DNA from: CAZEAP01 sp964510315 | Lineage (GTDB): Bacteria > Planctomycetota > Brocadiia > SM23-32 | Direction: 5' to 3' | DNA: 64,000 nucleotides | NCBI GenBank assembly: GCA_964510315.1 | Contig: CAZEAP010000010.1 | Location: 1 to 64,000, forward strand | Shown: positions 1 through 8,814 of the stretch, one piece after another | Numbering within the stretch: the first letter of the stretch is position 1 | Layout of the letters: every line of letters starts with the position of its first letter | Program-made: the position numbers and the translations under genes | The notes under the pieces: generated by a model | The model's input: the letters and a program-made list of their open reading frames with translations, nothing else | Told to the model about the DNA's origin: nothing | The model's database searches: none

Positions 1-286
1 CACGACCGCGCCGCTCCGCGGCGCAACGGCGACGGACCGGCCGTCGCGGGACTCCTCGATGATCCGTCGGACGTCATACCTGCCCAGCGGGGCAGCGCCG
101 CACAACGGCCTCCGCCCCGAACCCCGGCTTCCACGACCGCGGCGCCGACGCTTAACATGTACGGGCCCCAGGGCGGCCTCTTGACGGAGTCCCTGGTCCT
201 GGGGGCCCGGGTCGGTCCAAATAGTTGAGTCCTGTAAAGACGAAACATACCCAAGGCAGCCGAACCTCGTTCAGAACGGGCCGGGG
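1..286 (-). other. Left edge, no assignable gene
   Basis: No recognisable gene. One minus frame is stop-free from about position 240 to the left edge and includes the stretch RYDVRRIIEESRDGRSVAV. All frames here are fairly open because of the high GC, so this may be the start of a gene running off the window or only chance. I see no RNA gene or repeat. Confidence 0.2.
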
Positions 287-2293
287 CTACTCCTTCACCA
301 GGAACAGGGCGTCCTTGCCGCCCAGCTCCACAGCCCCGTCCACAGGGGAGCCATCGTTGGTCTCAGGATACTGGCTCGACCTGCCGCGCAGCCGCCGGAG
401 GTCCACCCCGGGGAAAAGTTCCTCCAGGTCGAACGCGTAGGGCCGCGGAGACGGATTTGCGAGCACCACGCCGTTCTCAAACTCCCGACACATGGCGTCG
501 GAGTGGTCGTAGACCTCCAGACGACTGAGCCACACCGGCTCGACGCCTTCTATCTCGAAGGAGAGTTGCACGGGTTCATCGGGGATCGTCTGGAAGTAGA
601 ACTCGGAGGTGAAATCCCGCTCGTTCATCCAGCTCAGGAACCTGTTCATGTAGCCCAGCCTTGTGGCGGGCCGGGGGATGGCGGCGTGGACCAGCCGCGC
701 GCTTTCCGGCGGGTATCCCCGCATGTGGCGGCCCCGCAGCGTCACCAGGCACAGCAGCTCCGGGCCCGGATTGGGCAACTCCCCCAGCCGGAAACGCATC
801 CCCGTTCCCGTCGGCTCGGAGGGGCGAATGCGCAGGGCACCGTCCTCCGGCGCCGTCAGCAGCTCGCCCTGACCCTCGTTCTCCAGCAGTTCGGCCAGCC
901 CTTCCGGATCGTCGGCCACGAGTGCAGGTTCGGTCCGGCGGGCGAGGCGGACCGGCGGGCCCAACGCACGCCCCAGCCATCCCAACTCGCCCTCGGTTCC
1001 CTTGACCATCTCGTCCCACAGGGCGGGATAGGGCCGATCGGGCTCCGACGGCGGCTTCATGGCGTACGCGATGGCGGAGTCGGTAAGCGCGGCCACCGCC
1101 ATGAACAGGCGGCGCACCCCCGCCGTGGTCTGGTCGCCGTTCTTTCGCCAGTGGAACTTCATGTAGTTCAAGGCCGGCTGACGCGCGTTGTCCCTCCAGA
1201 ACATGTGGCGGTTGATGCCCCCGGACCAGTCCTCGATGGTGGGGTCCTGGCCGCTGGGCCAGCCTTCGCTTTCGATGCCGTTCAGTATGCCAAAGGCCCG
1301 CTGGCAGACCTCCCCGCCGTCGGCCATTATGAACCGCCCCTCGCCCATCATGGAGCGAAGGAGCCGGCAGAACTCTATGACGCCGACGGCATAGGTGTCG
1401 ACGCCGTCGAAGACGCCGTTGTCGGGCCGCCCGTCCCCGTCGGCGTCCGGCCAGCGGCAGTCGAACTGGTAGCCATAGACGTGGTTGGTCAGGCTGTGCA
1501 TCTGCACGTCGAACTCAAGCCCGTCGAAGGCATCGAGCCGCCCCCCGGGCGCGAACCAGCCGGCGATCTGGTCCGCCAGCACCTCCGCACAGCGCTTCCC
1601 GTCGGCGTCGCGCGGGCAGCGGGTGGAGTAGTTGTAGAACCACATCAGGTTGCCGTCCTCGCCCCAGGGCCCCTCCCCTACGTGGGCGGCCGCGGCGGCC
1701 TCGCCCGCCCGGAAGGCGCGCGGCTCGGTCCCGTAACAGCCGCGGCGGACGCGGATGGTGCCCGCCTCGTGGTCCACTGCGATCAACTGGACCTGTTCGG
1801 AACGGTGCCAGTTGAGCGAACCGTCCTCGTTCAGCTCGCAGAGACCCACGTCGTCGTGCAGCTTCTGAAACGTGCCGGCGGCGGTGCAGAACAGAGACGT
1901 GTCCGAGACCGGGATGTCGGCAAGGCCATCCTCGGCGGGCACATCGTCCATAACCGTGGCGGGGTTGTAGTAGACCCAGTGGCCGGGGAAGAACGCGTCG
2001 CGCTCGAAGCGGGGGTCGCGGGCGTTGCCGTTGAAGTGGAGCAGGACCATCTGTTCCGGGTGCCGCTTCTTGAAGTCGCTGAAGATCTCCACGTTGTGCA
2101 GCCGCGGACACTCCTCGTAGAGGGCCTTGCCCTGGATGCCCATCAGTCGGGAGAACTCCTCGTCCCACTCCGAGAGGGGCTCGTAGGTCCTCTCGGCGGA
2201 TCGGAAGAAAAACACCCGCGGGTAGCGCGGGCTCAGCACCTCGAGGTCCTCCAGGTTGCTCGGCTCGCAGATAGGTTCCTGCTCGGAAGTCAC
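287..2293 (-). CDS. Large unrecognised protein, possibly glycoside-hydrolase-like
   Basis: A 668-residue protein beginning at GTG 2293, preceded by AGAGAAGGG about nine bases upstream; the frame stays open further upstream but that extension reads as non-coding (rich in R, P and G). There is no signal peptide or membrane segment. It is rich in aromatic residues, with segments such as GLEFDVQMH, MADGGEVCQR and GHWVYYNPATV. Carbohydrate-active TIM-barrel proteins look like this, followed here by a beta-rich C-terminal part (about 520-668), but I cannot match it to a named family. It stands alone on the minus strand and diverges from the thioredoxin gene at 2619. The GH130 and GH36-like genes elsewhere make a carbohydrate role plausible, which is inference only. 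Confidence 0.7.
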   Translation of the reverse strand: MTSEQEPICEPSNLEDLEVLSPRYPRVFFFRSAERTYEPLSEWDEEFSRLMGIQGKALYEECPRLHNVEIFSDFKKRHPEQMVLLHFNGNARDPRFERDAFFPGHWVYYNPATVMDDVPAEDGLADIPVSDTSLFCTAAGTFQKLHDDVGLCELNEDGSLNWHRSEQVQLIAVDHEAGTIRVRRGCYGTEPRAFRAGEAAAAAHVGEGPWGEDGNLMWFYNYSTRCPRDADGKRCAEVLADQIAGWFAPGGRLDAFDGLEFDVQMHSLTNHVYGYQFDCRWPDADGDGRPDNGVFDGVDTYAVGVIEFCRLLRSMMGEGRFIMADGGEVCQRAFGILNGIESEGWPSGQDPTIEDWSGGINRHMFWRDNARQPALNYMKFHWRKNGDQTTAGVRRLFMAVAALTDSAIAYAMKPPSEPDRPYPALWDEMVKGTEGELGWLGRALGPPVRLARRTEPALVADDPEGLAELLENEGQGELLTAPEDGALRIRPSEPTGTGMRFRLGELPNPGPELLCLVTLRGRHMRGYPPESARLVHAAIPRPATRLGYMNRFLSWMNERDFTSEFYFQTIPDEPVQLSFEIEGVEPVWLSRLEVYDHSDAMCREFENGVVLANPSPRPYAFDLEELFPGVDLRRLRGRSSQYPETNDGSPVDGAVELGGKDALFLVKE

Positions 2294-2618
2294 TTTTCTG
2301 ACCCTTCTCTGGCGTAGACGAACGCGGCCGCCCGGCCGGTTGCGCTCGCAGCGGTGTGCGGTAAAGGCGTAGACCGGGCACCATGGCACCTTACGGTTCG
2401 CTCGTGCGGTCCGTCAACGTAACCGGAGGGAAACGCCGCTACCGGTAGGTACCGATGCTTCGGGCCGGTGGGTTCAGCACTTTCGGCTTCGTTCCGGCAG
2501 AAGTACTTCCAGCCCAATCCGGATCCGTCCTCCCCTGCGGCGTGCCCGGTGGCGTGCTAAAATAGCACGTTCGTCGCTGGGTGCCGCCAAGAGGTCTATC
2601 GCTGGGAGAGCAGACACG
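2294..2618. other. Divergent intergenic region
   Basis: This 325-base gap between two divergent genes holds no convincing reading frame. It contains the palindromic promoter-like site at 2553-2569 and the ribosome binding site GGGAG near 2604. It must carry promoters for both flanking genes. Confidence 0.5.
2553..2569 (+). promoter_or_regulatory. Palindrome CGTGCTA-AAA-TAGCACG overlapping a -10 box
   Basis: A perfect 7-bp inverted repeat with a 3-bp centre. The sequence TAAAAT (2558-2563) inside it could be the -10 box of the downstream thioredoxin-TPR gene, whose start is at 2619. The same TAAAAT hexamer is used before the tRNA-Gln gene. The -35 match is weak. A palindrome covering a -10 box suits a repressor operator; no regulator is identified. 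Confidence 0.35.
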
Positions 2619-3479
2619 GTGACGTCCGAGAATCTGGTATACGAGGTGGAGCCCGGGTTGTTCCAGGAACAGGTGGTGGACGCCTCCGCCGAGAGAACGG
2701 TGGTGGTGGACTTCTGGGCGGAGTGGTGCGCTCCCTGCCGCTCCCTCGGGCCCGTGCTGGAGGAGGTGGTGCGGAGCTACGGGGGCCGAGTTGCCCTGGC
2801 AAAGCTGGACGTCGACGAAAACCCCCAGGTAGCCGCCCGCTACGGCATTCGCGGCATCCCGGCCGTCAAAATCTTCCGCGACGGCCGGGTGGTCAAGGAA
2901 TTCGTCGGGGCCCTGCCGCGGGCCCGCGTCGAAGCGCTTTTGTCGGACGTCATACCGAACGAGGCCGACGACCTTGTGGCGGCGGGTGACGCACTTCTTG
3001 AGGAAGGCGAGAGCGAAGAGGCCGAATCCCGTTACCGTGAGGCACTCCACCGCCAGCCCGGTCACCCGGCAGCGCTTCTGCGGCTCGGCAAGCTGGCATT
3101 GGAGACGGGACGGGAGGAGGCCCGCGAACTGCTGGATCAGATCGAGCAAGACGCGCCCGAATACGAGCAGGCCCGCGCGCTGCTGGCGCAAGTCGAGTTC
3201 ATCGGAACCTGCCGGGAGAACGGCGGCACAGAGTCCGCCCGCCGGCGGGTGCAAAAGAACCCGGACGACCTCGACGCTCGCTACGGGCTCGCCTGCTGCC
3301 TGGCGGCGGAGGGCGACTACGAGGACGCCCTCGAGGAGTTCCTCGAGGTGCTCCGCCGGGACAGAAACTACCACGATCAAGCGCCCAGACTGGCCATGTT
3401 GAGGATGTTCGCCCTTCTCGGCCCTCAAAGCGAGACGGCTAAAACCTATCGGAAGAAACTGGCCGGGGTCCTGTACTGA
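2619..3479 (+). CDS. CnoX/YbbN-like thioredoxin-TPR protein
   Basis: A 286-residue cytoplasmic protein. Residues 1-110 are a thioredoxin fold with the redox motif WCAPC (Cys37, Cys40) and the cis-proline segment GIRGIPAV. Residues 120-286 are helical TPR-like repeats. This is the layout of CnoX/YbbN, a chaperone-holdase that protects proteins from oxidation and hands them to GroEL or DnaK. E. coli YbbN lacks a complete CxxC, whereas this protein keeps both cysteines, so it may also act as a reductase. It starts at GTG 2619 after GGGAG. The next gene, 44 bases downstream, encodes two J-domains, which supports a joint protein-folding role. Confidence 0.9.
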   Translation: MTSENLVYEVEPGLFQEQVVDASAERTVVVDFWAEWCAPCRSLGPVLEEVVRSYGGRVALAKLDVDENPQVAARYGIRGIPAVKIFRDGRVVKEFVGALPRARVEALLSDVIPNEADDLVAAGDALLEEGESEEAESRYREALHRQPGHPAALLRLGKLALETGREEARELLDQIEQDAPEYEQARALLAQVEFIGTCRENGGTESARRRVQKNPDDLDARYGLACCLAAEGDYEDALEEFLEVLRRDRNYHDQAPRLAMLRMFALLGPQSETAKTYRKKLAGVLY

Positions 3480-3523
3480 GATGTGCCGTCGGACACCGGA
3501 CGACCACAGGCATTGCCGCTGCC

Positions 3524-4180
3524 ATGCACCACGAAAACCACGAAAAATTGCCGGGGCGCCTCACGGCCGAAGATGTCGATGCGGCCCGCCGTGAGCTGGA
3601 ACTGCCCGAGACGGCAACCCGCTCGGAGGTCAACCGTCGCTACCGAGGGCTGGCTCGGCGGTGGCATCCGGACGTCTGCGACGAAGAGGAAGAGGTCTGT
3701 CGCGAACGCATGCGGCGGCTCACCCGGGCCCGGAGGTGCCTGGCCCGCCTGATGGCGAACTACCGCTACTCGCTGCGGCCCGAAGACATCCGTCGCGACC
3801 AGGTGACTCCCTCCGCAAGCCACGCCCGCCGCTTTGAGGGGAGTTTCCCCACCAGGGACTCGCCGCAGGATGCGCCGGTGGAAGAACTGGTGCGACGGGC
3901 CGCCGACACCCTCGGCCTGGGCGAGACTGCCACCCGCGAGGAGGTGCGTTCGGCCTACAGAAGCCGGGCGATGAGCACCCATCCGGACCGGCGAAGCAGC
4001 TCATCGGAACAGGGAACCGAGGAGGACTTCAGGAAGGTGCAGGCCGCCTACAGCGTGCTGGAACAGCTCATTCGGGGTTACCGCTATTCCTTCCGCCCCA
4101 AGGACGTTCGTCGGGATCAGGAGAGCCCGCTGCGGGACCAGCAGCGACGGTTCGGTGAGGACATCTGGCCGGACGCCTGA
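3524..4180 (+). CDS. Tandem J-domain protein
   Basis: A 218-residue protein made of two copies of one module. Each copy has a J-domain-like helical hairpin with the DnaK-stimulating tripeptide HPD (48-50 and 153-155), preceded by similar helix II sequences (SEVNRRYRGLARRWHPD and EEVRSAYRSRAMSTHPD). Each is followed by the same tail, YRYS-L/F-RP-E/K-D-I/V-RRDQ (80-93 and 186-199), and then an RRF segment. The repeat unit is about 105 residues. There are no zinc finger, G/F or substrate-binding domains, so it is not canonical DnaJ. It follows the thioredoxin-TPR gene closely. By J-domain logic it would recruit DnaK; the conserved tail is unknown to me. Confidence 0.8.
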   Translation: MHHENHEKLPGRLTAEDVDAARRELELPETATRSEVNRRYRGLARRWHPDVCDEEEEVCRERMRRLTRARRCLARLMANYRYSLRPEDIRRDQVTPSASHARRFEGSFPTRDSPQDAPVEELVRRAADTLGLGETATREEVRSAYRSRAMSTHPDRRSSSSEQGTEEDFRKVQAAYSVLEQLIRGYRYSFRPKDVRRDQESPLRDQQRRFGEDIWPDA

Positions 4181-4189
4181 GCGGGAGCT

Positions 4190-5062
4190 TCAGGCCGAAG
4201 GTTCGGGAGCTATGACGACAAGCTCGCCAACCGGCCGGCCGGTATCCCGCGCGAGCACCGGGCACTTGACGCGCAGCAGGAAGAAGATGTCCCGCGGGGC
4301 TTCGCTCAGGGTCTCGTAGTTGCCCTGTCCCTTGGCAATCACCACCTCGGCCTCGCGGAAACGTTTCCGAAAGGGCGCCGAGCAGTCCTCGAGCACAACG
4401 CCGGGGGTGGCGCTGCCGGTGGTGATCAGCTCGGCCACCTCCCCCATTGCCGCGTCCTCCGCGTCCTCCGAAGTCGCGTCGTTGATGACCGGGCCGCCGC
4501 GGACGGCCACTGTCACTTCCGGCGCGCCGGGGAGCCACTCGATCAGCAGTCTGTCGAAGAATATCTCTCCCGCGTTGTCGGTGAGGTAAAGGACGGTCTC
4601 TGCAGACCCGATCGCCTCCCGCAGGGCCTGCACGTCGGCCTGCGGAAGCGGCTCGTCCGGAGCGGCCTCCATCTCGGCCAGAACCGCTCCTTCGTTCAGC
4701 TCGCGCTCCGTCTTGGCTCCCAGATCGATGACGTTGGCGGCGATGGCAAGCCGGAGGGCGGTCTCGAAAGGTCGGTCGGACTTCTCGACCACGGGCCGGA
4801 ACCGCTCCAGCAGGTCCCGACCCATCTCGTTCGAACGGCGCTTGGCCCGCCGGTAGGGGTCCGGATCCCCGGTCTCCTCCTGCACGATGCGGTGTATGCG
4901 TCGTCCCATCACGGGCGGTGGCTGCTCGAAGGAGAAGCCGGCTGCCTCGGAAAGGACGCGACGCATCATCTTCTGCTGCAGGCCGGTGTCATCGCTGGCC
5001 ATGCGCGCCGCCTCCAGGGCCTGGCGCATGAAACACGGGACGCACTCCAGGTAGCTCTTCAC
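4190..5062 (-). CDS. DUF89/ARMT1-like damage-control phosphatase
   Basis: A 290-residue protein of the DUF89 (ARMT1-like) family, metal-dependent phosphatases that remove phosphate from damaged or excess sugar phosphates and related metabolites. Family marks are the N-terminal CVPC motif (residues 8-11, typical of the AF1104-like subgroup), the metal-binding segment YLTDNAGEIFFDR, a GGPVIND segment and the late KGQGNYE motif. Its ATG overlaps the stop of the GT87 gene by four bases (ATGA), so it is translationally coupled as the last gene of the set running from 8625 down to 4190. The natural substrate cannot be read from the sequence. Confidence 0.88.
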   Translation of the reverse strand: MKSYLECVPCFMRQALEAARMASDDTGLQQKMMRRVLSEAAGFSFEQPPPVMGRRIHRIVQEETGDPDPYRRAKRRSNEMGRDLLERFRPVVEKSDRPFETALRLAIAANVIDLGAKTERELNEGAVLAEMEAAPDEPLPQADVQALREAIGSAETVLYLTDNAGEIFFDRLLIEWLPGAPEVTVAVRGGPVINDATSEDAEDAAMGEVAELITTGSATPGVVLEDCSAPFRKRFREAEVVIAKGQGNYETLSEAPRDIFFLLRVKCPVLARDTGRPVGELVVIAPEPSA

Positions 5063-6423
5063 TGTGGGGCTGCCTCCAGCTGCGGTTCAGGGTCCGGCTC
5101 CACGCGCCGCTCCCGGCGTCGCAGCCGGACCACGAGGTACAGCAAGACACCCAGCACGACCACCGCCCCGGCCGTTGCCGTGGACATCTCCTTTAGCCGG
5201 CGTACTCCCATGAGGTGAGTCAGCAGGAAGCCGGCCAGGACAGCCCAGCTTACACGCGCGGCCGTCGGCCGGCCCTCCCGCTGGAAGCAGTAGGCCGCGA
5301 GAACCCCGAAGGGTACGGCCAGAAGGGCAAAATGCCCGCCTACAGACACGTCCGAGATGAGCAGCATGGCGGGGGGTGCCAGCGCGAACAGGACGCGCTC
5401 CAGTTCGGGGTCGCAGTGGGAGGGCACTCCCACCCAGGCCGCCAGCAGCGCGAGCAGTATTGCCACCTTCAGACCCGTGGCTACCTTCCTTGCGCCGGCC
5501 GTGGACAGATCAGCGACGTTGACGTAGCGCGGGTGGTTGCTCCTGCCGGCGTTGTAGTGGCTGAGGTAACGCACGGCGGCCGCGGTCAGGGACTGATTGG
5601 TTTTGCGGTACGGCCGCCCGATGATGGCCTCCGGGCCTTCCCGCGCCACCGGCAGGAGCACCATCTCCACCCAGGAGCGATGCCGCTCCCAGGCACCCTC
5701 CGCCCCCCAGAACAGCACGGGCAGGATCACCGTGCACAGCACGCCGGCCACCAGCATGCCGGTCAACGCCCGCCACCGGCGGCGGCACAGCAGGTAGAGG
5801 CCGAACAGGCCGGGGGTCAGCTTCAGCGCGGTAGCCGCACCCAGGAGGAACCCCGCCTCCCATCGTCTGCGGCGCGCGAAAAGCAGACACATCGCCCCGG
5901 CCACCAGCATGAGGACGAACATATCCGTCTCGCAGCGTCCGATGGAATTCAGCATCAGCCCGCCGGCCAGCAGCCACACCAGGACGGGAAAGCACGAAGG
6001 CCATTCGTGCTCCCGATCACAGGCGGCTCCGATGCAGCGGACCGACCAGACGGTCATGGCCGTCATCAGCATCAACAGAAACGCCGCCTCCGCCGCAAGC
6101 TGCACCTGCTGGCTGACCGTCGTCGTGCCCAACACGTTGTTCTTGTCCGGCAGGACCGACCAGGGCAGCAGCCCGTAGGGCGACCAGAAAATGGCGAAAA
6201 ACGGCGGGTATGCCCGGAGGTGAGGGATGTGCTCGTAATGGTTGAGATCGCGAACCAGGCTGACCTGGACGATCTCGCGTAAACCCATAAACTCCGACGA
6301 TCCGGTCAGCATGCGTTCGGTGCCGGAGACGAGCACGAAAAGTACCAGCCCGGCGATCAACAGCAACACGGCCGTACGCACCCGGGGGCGCTCCCACCAC
6401 GTGCAGAACCCGCGAAGGTTCAT
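5059..6423 (-). CDS. GT87 (DUF2029) polyprenyl-linked mannosyltransferase-like protein
   Basis: A 454-residue integral membrane protein with about ten hydrophobic segments and a basic C-terminal tail. The GT-C family GT87/DUF2029 is recognised by an acidic external loop after TM1, the segment IGRCETDMF and the typical ATALKLTPGLF. Such enzymes transfer sugars, often mannose, from polyprenyl-phosphate donors on the outer face of the membrane. The start ATG 6423 overlaps the preceding stop as ATGA. Neighbours are an FAD oxidoreductase and a polysaccharide deacetylase upstream and a DUF89 phosphatase downstream, suggesting assembly or modification of a cell-surface glycan or glycolipid. The acceptor is unknown. 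Confidence 0.82.
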   Translation of the reverse strand: MNLRGFCTWWERPRVRTAVLLLIAGLVLFVLVSGTERMLTGSSEFMGLREIVQVSLVRDLNHYEHIPHLRAYPPFFAIFWSPYGLLPWSVLPDKNNVLGTTTVSQQVQLAAEAAFLLMLMTAMTVWSVRCIGAACDREHEWPSCFPVLVWLLAGGLMLNSIGRCETDMFVLMLVAGAMCLLFARRRRWEAGFLLGAATALKLTPGLFGLYLLCRRRWRALTGMLVAGVLCTVILPVLFWGAEGAWERHRSWVEMVLLPVAREGPEAIIGRPYRKTNQSLTAAAVRYLSHYNAGRSNHPRYVNVADLSTAGARKVATGLKVAILLALLAAWVGVPSHCDPELERVLFALAPPAMLLISDVSVGGHFALLAVPFGVLAAYCFQREGRPTAARVSWAVLAGFLLTHLMGVRRLKEMSTATAGAVVVLGVLLYLVVRLRRRERRVEPDPEPQLEAAPQ

Positions 6424-7847
6424 CGGTCCTCCTCGTGCCATGTCTCTGCGTACCGGGGCGCCGTGCCGATCTTGCTGACATCGTGGTCGTGCCCGAGAAC
6501 GTTCTCGGCCGCCTTCAGGCCCATGTCGATGTAGTGATCGGAACTGGTATAGACGAAGCAGGCGTTGCGCCCCGCCCGATGGAGGTTGCTGAAACGTGAC
6601 AGGTACTCCGTGATGCATTCAAGGTGGCGCTCGTAGCCCAACCGGTATACGGGGTAGGCTCTCGGCAGGGGAACCGCGGTGAAATCACTGACCCAGTCGG
6701 GTTCGATCAGACCTGTTCGGGCGAGGTCCCGGCCGGCCGCCGCCGCCAGCTCTTCGGGGGCGGCATTCCAGCAGGCGTCGTCGCTCTGGCAGAAGTATTC
6801 CACCACCAGCGAGGTGCGGTCGGCCGGCGCCATCTCCGGGCTCCAGTTCTTCGGTTCGTGCAGCCGGCAGAAATCGATCTCCGGCGCGGGCACGTAGATC
6901 CAGTGATCGGGGCTCACCTGCTCCACGTCCAGCACCAGAAACAGGATCATCACGTTGCGGTAGGTGAGGGCGTCGGCTGCATCCAGGACCTTTTCAGGTG
7001 GCGCCGGCCGAAGCATGCGGACCAGCCGGTCGATAGAAGTCGAGCTGATCAGTTCCGAGCAGGCCTGTCGTCGGGTGGAGCCGTCGGGCCGACGCACCAG
7101 GACGGCGGTCACCCGCTCGTCTTCATGCTCCACGCCGACCACCGGCCGACGGGTTTGTATGCGGCGCGGGCCCCCGATCTCGGTGGCCATGGCGCGCGGA
7201 ATCTGCCCGAATCCGTAGCGGGGGTAGATAAACTGGCGGACCAGGGACTCGTCCTTGCCTTTCTTCAGGATGGCGTCCTTGGCGGCCTCTCGGAAACTGA
7301 GGCCCTGGATCCGTTGCTCGGCGAAGTCCGCCGAAAGCTCCGTGCAGGCGACCCCCCAGGTCTTCTCGGTGTACAGCTTGAAATAGACCTCGTAAAGGTA
7401 GCGGCCGAATCGGTTGAGCGCCCATTGCTCGAAGGTATCCTCGGATTGGTCGGCGGTAACCAGATTGCGGCATTTCATGCAGATATAGTCGAAGACCGCC
7501 CGTGTCGCCCCCACCGGTCCCAGTACCTTCAGCGTGTTGAAAGCGCTGAGGGGGTAGTTGACGAAACGGCTCTTGAAGAGGATGCGACTCAAACGGTCCA
7601 CCACGAGCAGGTCTTCACCCACCAGTTCGCGCACCAGGCTGTCGATGTGGGCCTTCTTGGTGTAGAAGCGGTGTCCTCCCAGGTCGAAGCGGAATTCGCC
7701 GAAGCGTGCGGTACGTGAGTTCCCGCCGATGCGGGCCTGCTTCTCGTAAACGATAAAGGGGACGTCCCCTTCCTGATGCAGGCGGTAGGCGGCGGAGAGG
7801 CCGGCAACGCCCGAACCTGCTATGACTACGGGATGCTCCTCAGTCAT
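6420..7847 (-). CDS. FAD-dependent amine-oxidase-type oxidoreductase (UDP-galactopyranose-mutase-like)
   Basis: A 475-residue flavoprotein. The N-terminus has the dinucleotide-binding fingerprint VVIAGSGVAGLSAAYRL followed by an acidic residue in VYEKQARIGG. Then comes the GGHRFYTKK segment typical of the amine-oxidase/protoporphyrinogen-oxidase/UDP-galactopyranose mutase superfamily. ATG 7847 is chosen because the Rossmann strand starts directly after it; upstream sequence is not family-like. The gene overlaps the deacetylase stop by eight bases and the GT87 start by four. Members next to glycosyltransferases often act on nucleotide or lipid-linked sugars, but the reaction here cannot be named. 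Confidence 0.82.
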   Translation of the reverse strand: MTEEHPVVIAGSGVAGLSAAYRLHQEGDVPFIVYEKQARIGGNSRTARFGEFRFDLGGHRFYTKKAHIDSLVRELVGEDLLVVDRLSRILFKSRFVNYPLSAFNTLKVLGPVGATRAVFDYICMKCRNLVTADQSEDTFEQWALNRFGRYLYEVYFKLYTEKTWGVACTELSADFAEQRIQGLSFREAAKDAILKKGKDESLVRQFIYPRYGFGQIPRAMATEIGGPRRIQTRRPVVGVEHEDERVTAVLVRRPDGSTRRQACSELISSTSIDRLVRMLRPAPPEKVLDAADALTYRNVMILFLVLDVEQVSPDHWIYVPAPEIDFCRLHEPKNWSPEMAPADRTSLVVEYFCQSDDACWNAAPEELAAAAGRDLARTGLIEPDWVSDFTAVPLPRAYPVYRLGYERHLECITEYLSRFSNLHRAGRNACFVYTSSDHYIDMGLKAAENVLGHDHDVSKIGTAPRYAETWHEEDR

Positions 7848-8625
7848 CGGTGTTCCTTTCCGCGCCGGTGCCCCCGAGCCTTGTTTCCAGCACCCGGGCA
7901 CAGGTGGTAAACCGGCCCCCCAGCTCCTCCAACGCTCTGTCCAGTATCTCCCAGGCCTTCCGCCCGCAGTTGCGCGTCAGAACGCGGCGCATCGGCAGGG
8001 GCAGACACGAAGCCGTCTCCGGCGGGAGAAACTCGTGCAGGTGCAAGTATAACAAAGAGGCGCTCCGCGGCAACCCGCTGAAGCTAAAGGGTGCCAAAAG
8101 GCGCAGCCAGGTCAGCGACAGCGGGACCAGACCCCGGCACATCGCCGAGGTGGAGAACTCGCCGAATCCGTCGCGCACCGTGGGACTTCCCATCCGGTGC
8201 AGCCGCCCGTTGACCGGCCCCGGCACGACGGAACCGCGGGAAGCGTCGTAGGCGTACCCGGCCGACCGCAGGATGGCCCGCAGGCCCCGGCATCGCATGA
8301 AGAAGGGAGCCCGGAAACCCCGGACCGGCCGTCCAAACTCCGACAGTCGCTCGCGCGATTCCCGCAGGTTCTGCAGGACCTCCCGCCGGGCGAGCCGGGT
8401 CAGCAGGTGGTGGCTCCTGCCATGGGAGGCCACCTCGTCGCACTCCGCGATGCCCGCCACCGGCTCGGACGATGCGTCCAGCAGGTCGCTGACCACAAAG
8501 AAAGTGGCCCGGATGTCCCGCTCGCGCAGGAAACGCAGGAACCGCGGGGTGATCTCGCGGAACGCGCGCGTGCCCCGAACACCCCAGTCCGGCTCCAGGT
8601 CCACCGTCAGCGCAATCGGGCCCAC
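7840..8625 (-). CDS. Polysaccharide deacetylase (NodB-homology, CE4-like)
   Basis: A 261-residue protein with the start of the NodB fold, ALTVDLEPDWG (catalytic and metal-binding Asp region), RATFFVVSDLL, and the metal-binding block EVASHGRSHH with its two histidines. Then come the RGFRAPFF segment and a late HLHEF motif. All five CE4 motifs are recognisable, so it is probably an active metal-dependent deacetylase. GTG 8625 is the start because AAGGAGA lies six to seven bases upstream; the longer open frame above it is antisense to aroA. There is no clear signal peptide, which is unusual for an enzyme acting on exported glycans. First gene of the four-gene overlapping set. Confidence 0.87.
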   Translation of the reverse strand: MGPIALTVDLEPDWGVRGTRAFREITPRFLRFLRERDIRATFFVVSDLLDASSEPVAGIAECDEVASHGRSHHLLTRLARREVLQNLRESRERLSEFGRPVRGFRAPFFMRCRGLRAILRSAGYAYDASRGSVVPGPVNGRLHRMGSPTVRDGFGEFSTSAMCRGLVPLSLTWLRLLAPFSFSGLPRSASLLYLHLHEFLPPETASCLPLPMRRVLTRNCGRKAWEILDRALEELGGRFTTCARVLETRLGGTGAERNTDD

Positions 8626-8741
8626 CCCGTCTCCTTGAGGACAACGTGAGAAATGATCGAGTTCCGCGTTTGCCGCACATCCACCGGAGATTATGCCAGA
8701 CGGGCCGCGTGGATTGCAAAGTATGGCGGTGGGCCGGTTCC

Positions 8742-8771
8742 TTGCGCCTTCGGCCGGAGGCACTCTATAAT
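8742..8771 (+). promoter_or_regulatory. Sigma70-like promoter of aroA
   Basis: TTGCGC (8742-8747), an 18-base spacer and a perfect TATAAT (8766-8771). The aroA start codon is at 8815, so the leader would be about 35-40 bases. Confidence 0.6.
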
Positions 8772-8814
8772 CACGGCCGGTCCGGGCCACTGATGAGACC
8801 GGAGACCTCCCAAC

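Noticed and set aside
503..2317. Long plus-strand open frame opposite the first large gene
   Set aside because: A mirror of the minus-strand codon pattern in high-GC DNA; its protein has low-complexity composition and no motifs.
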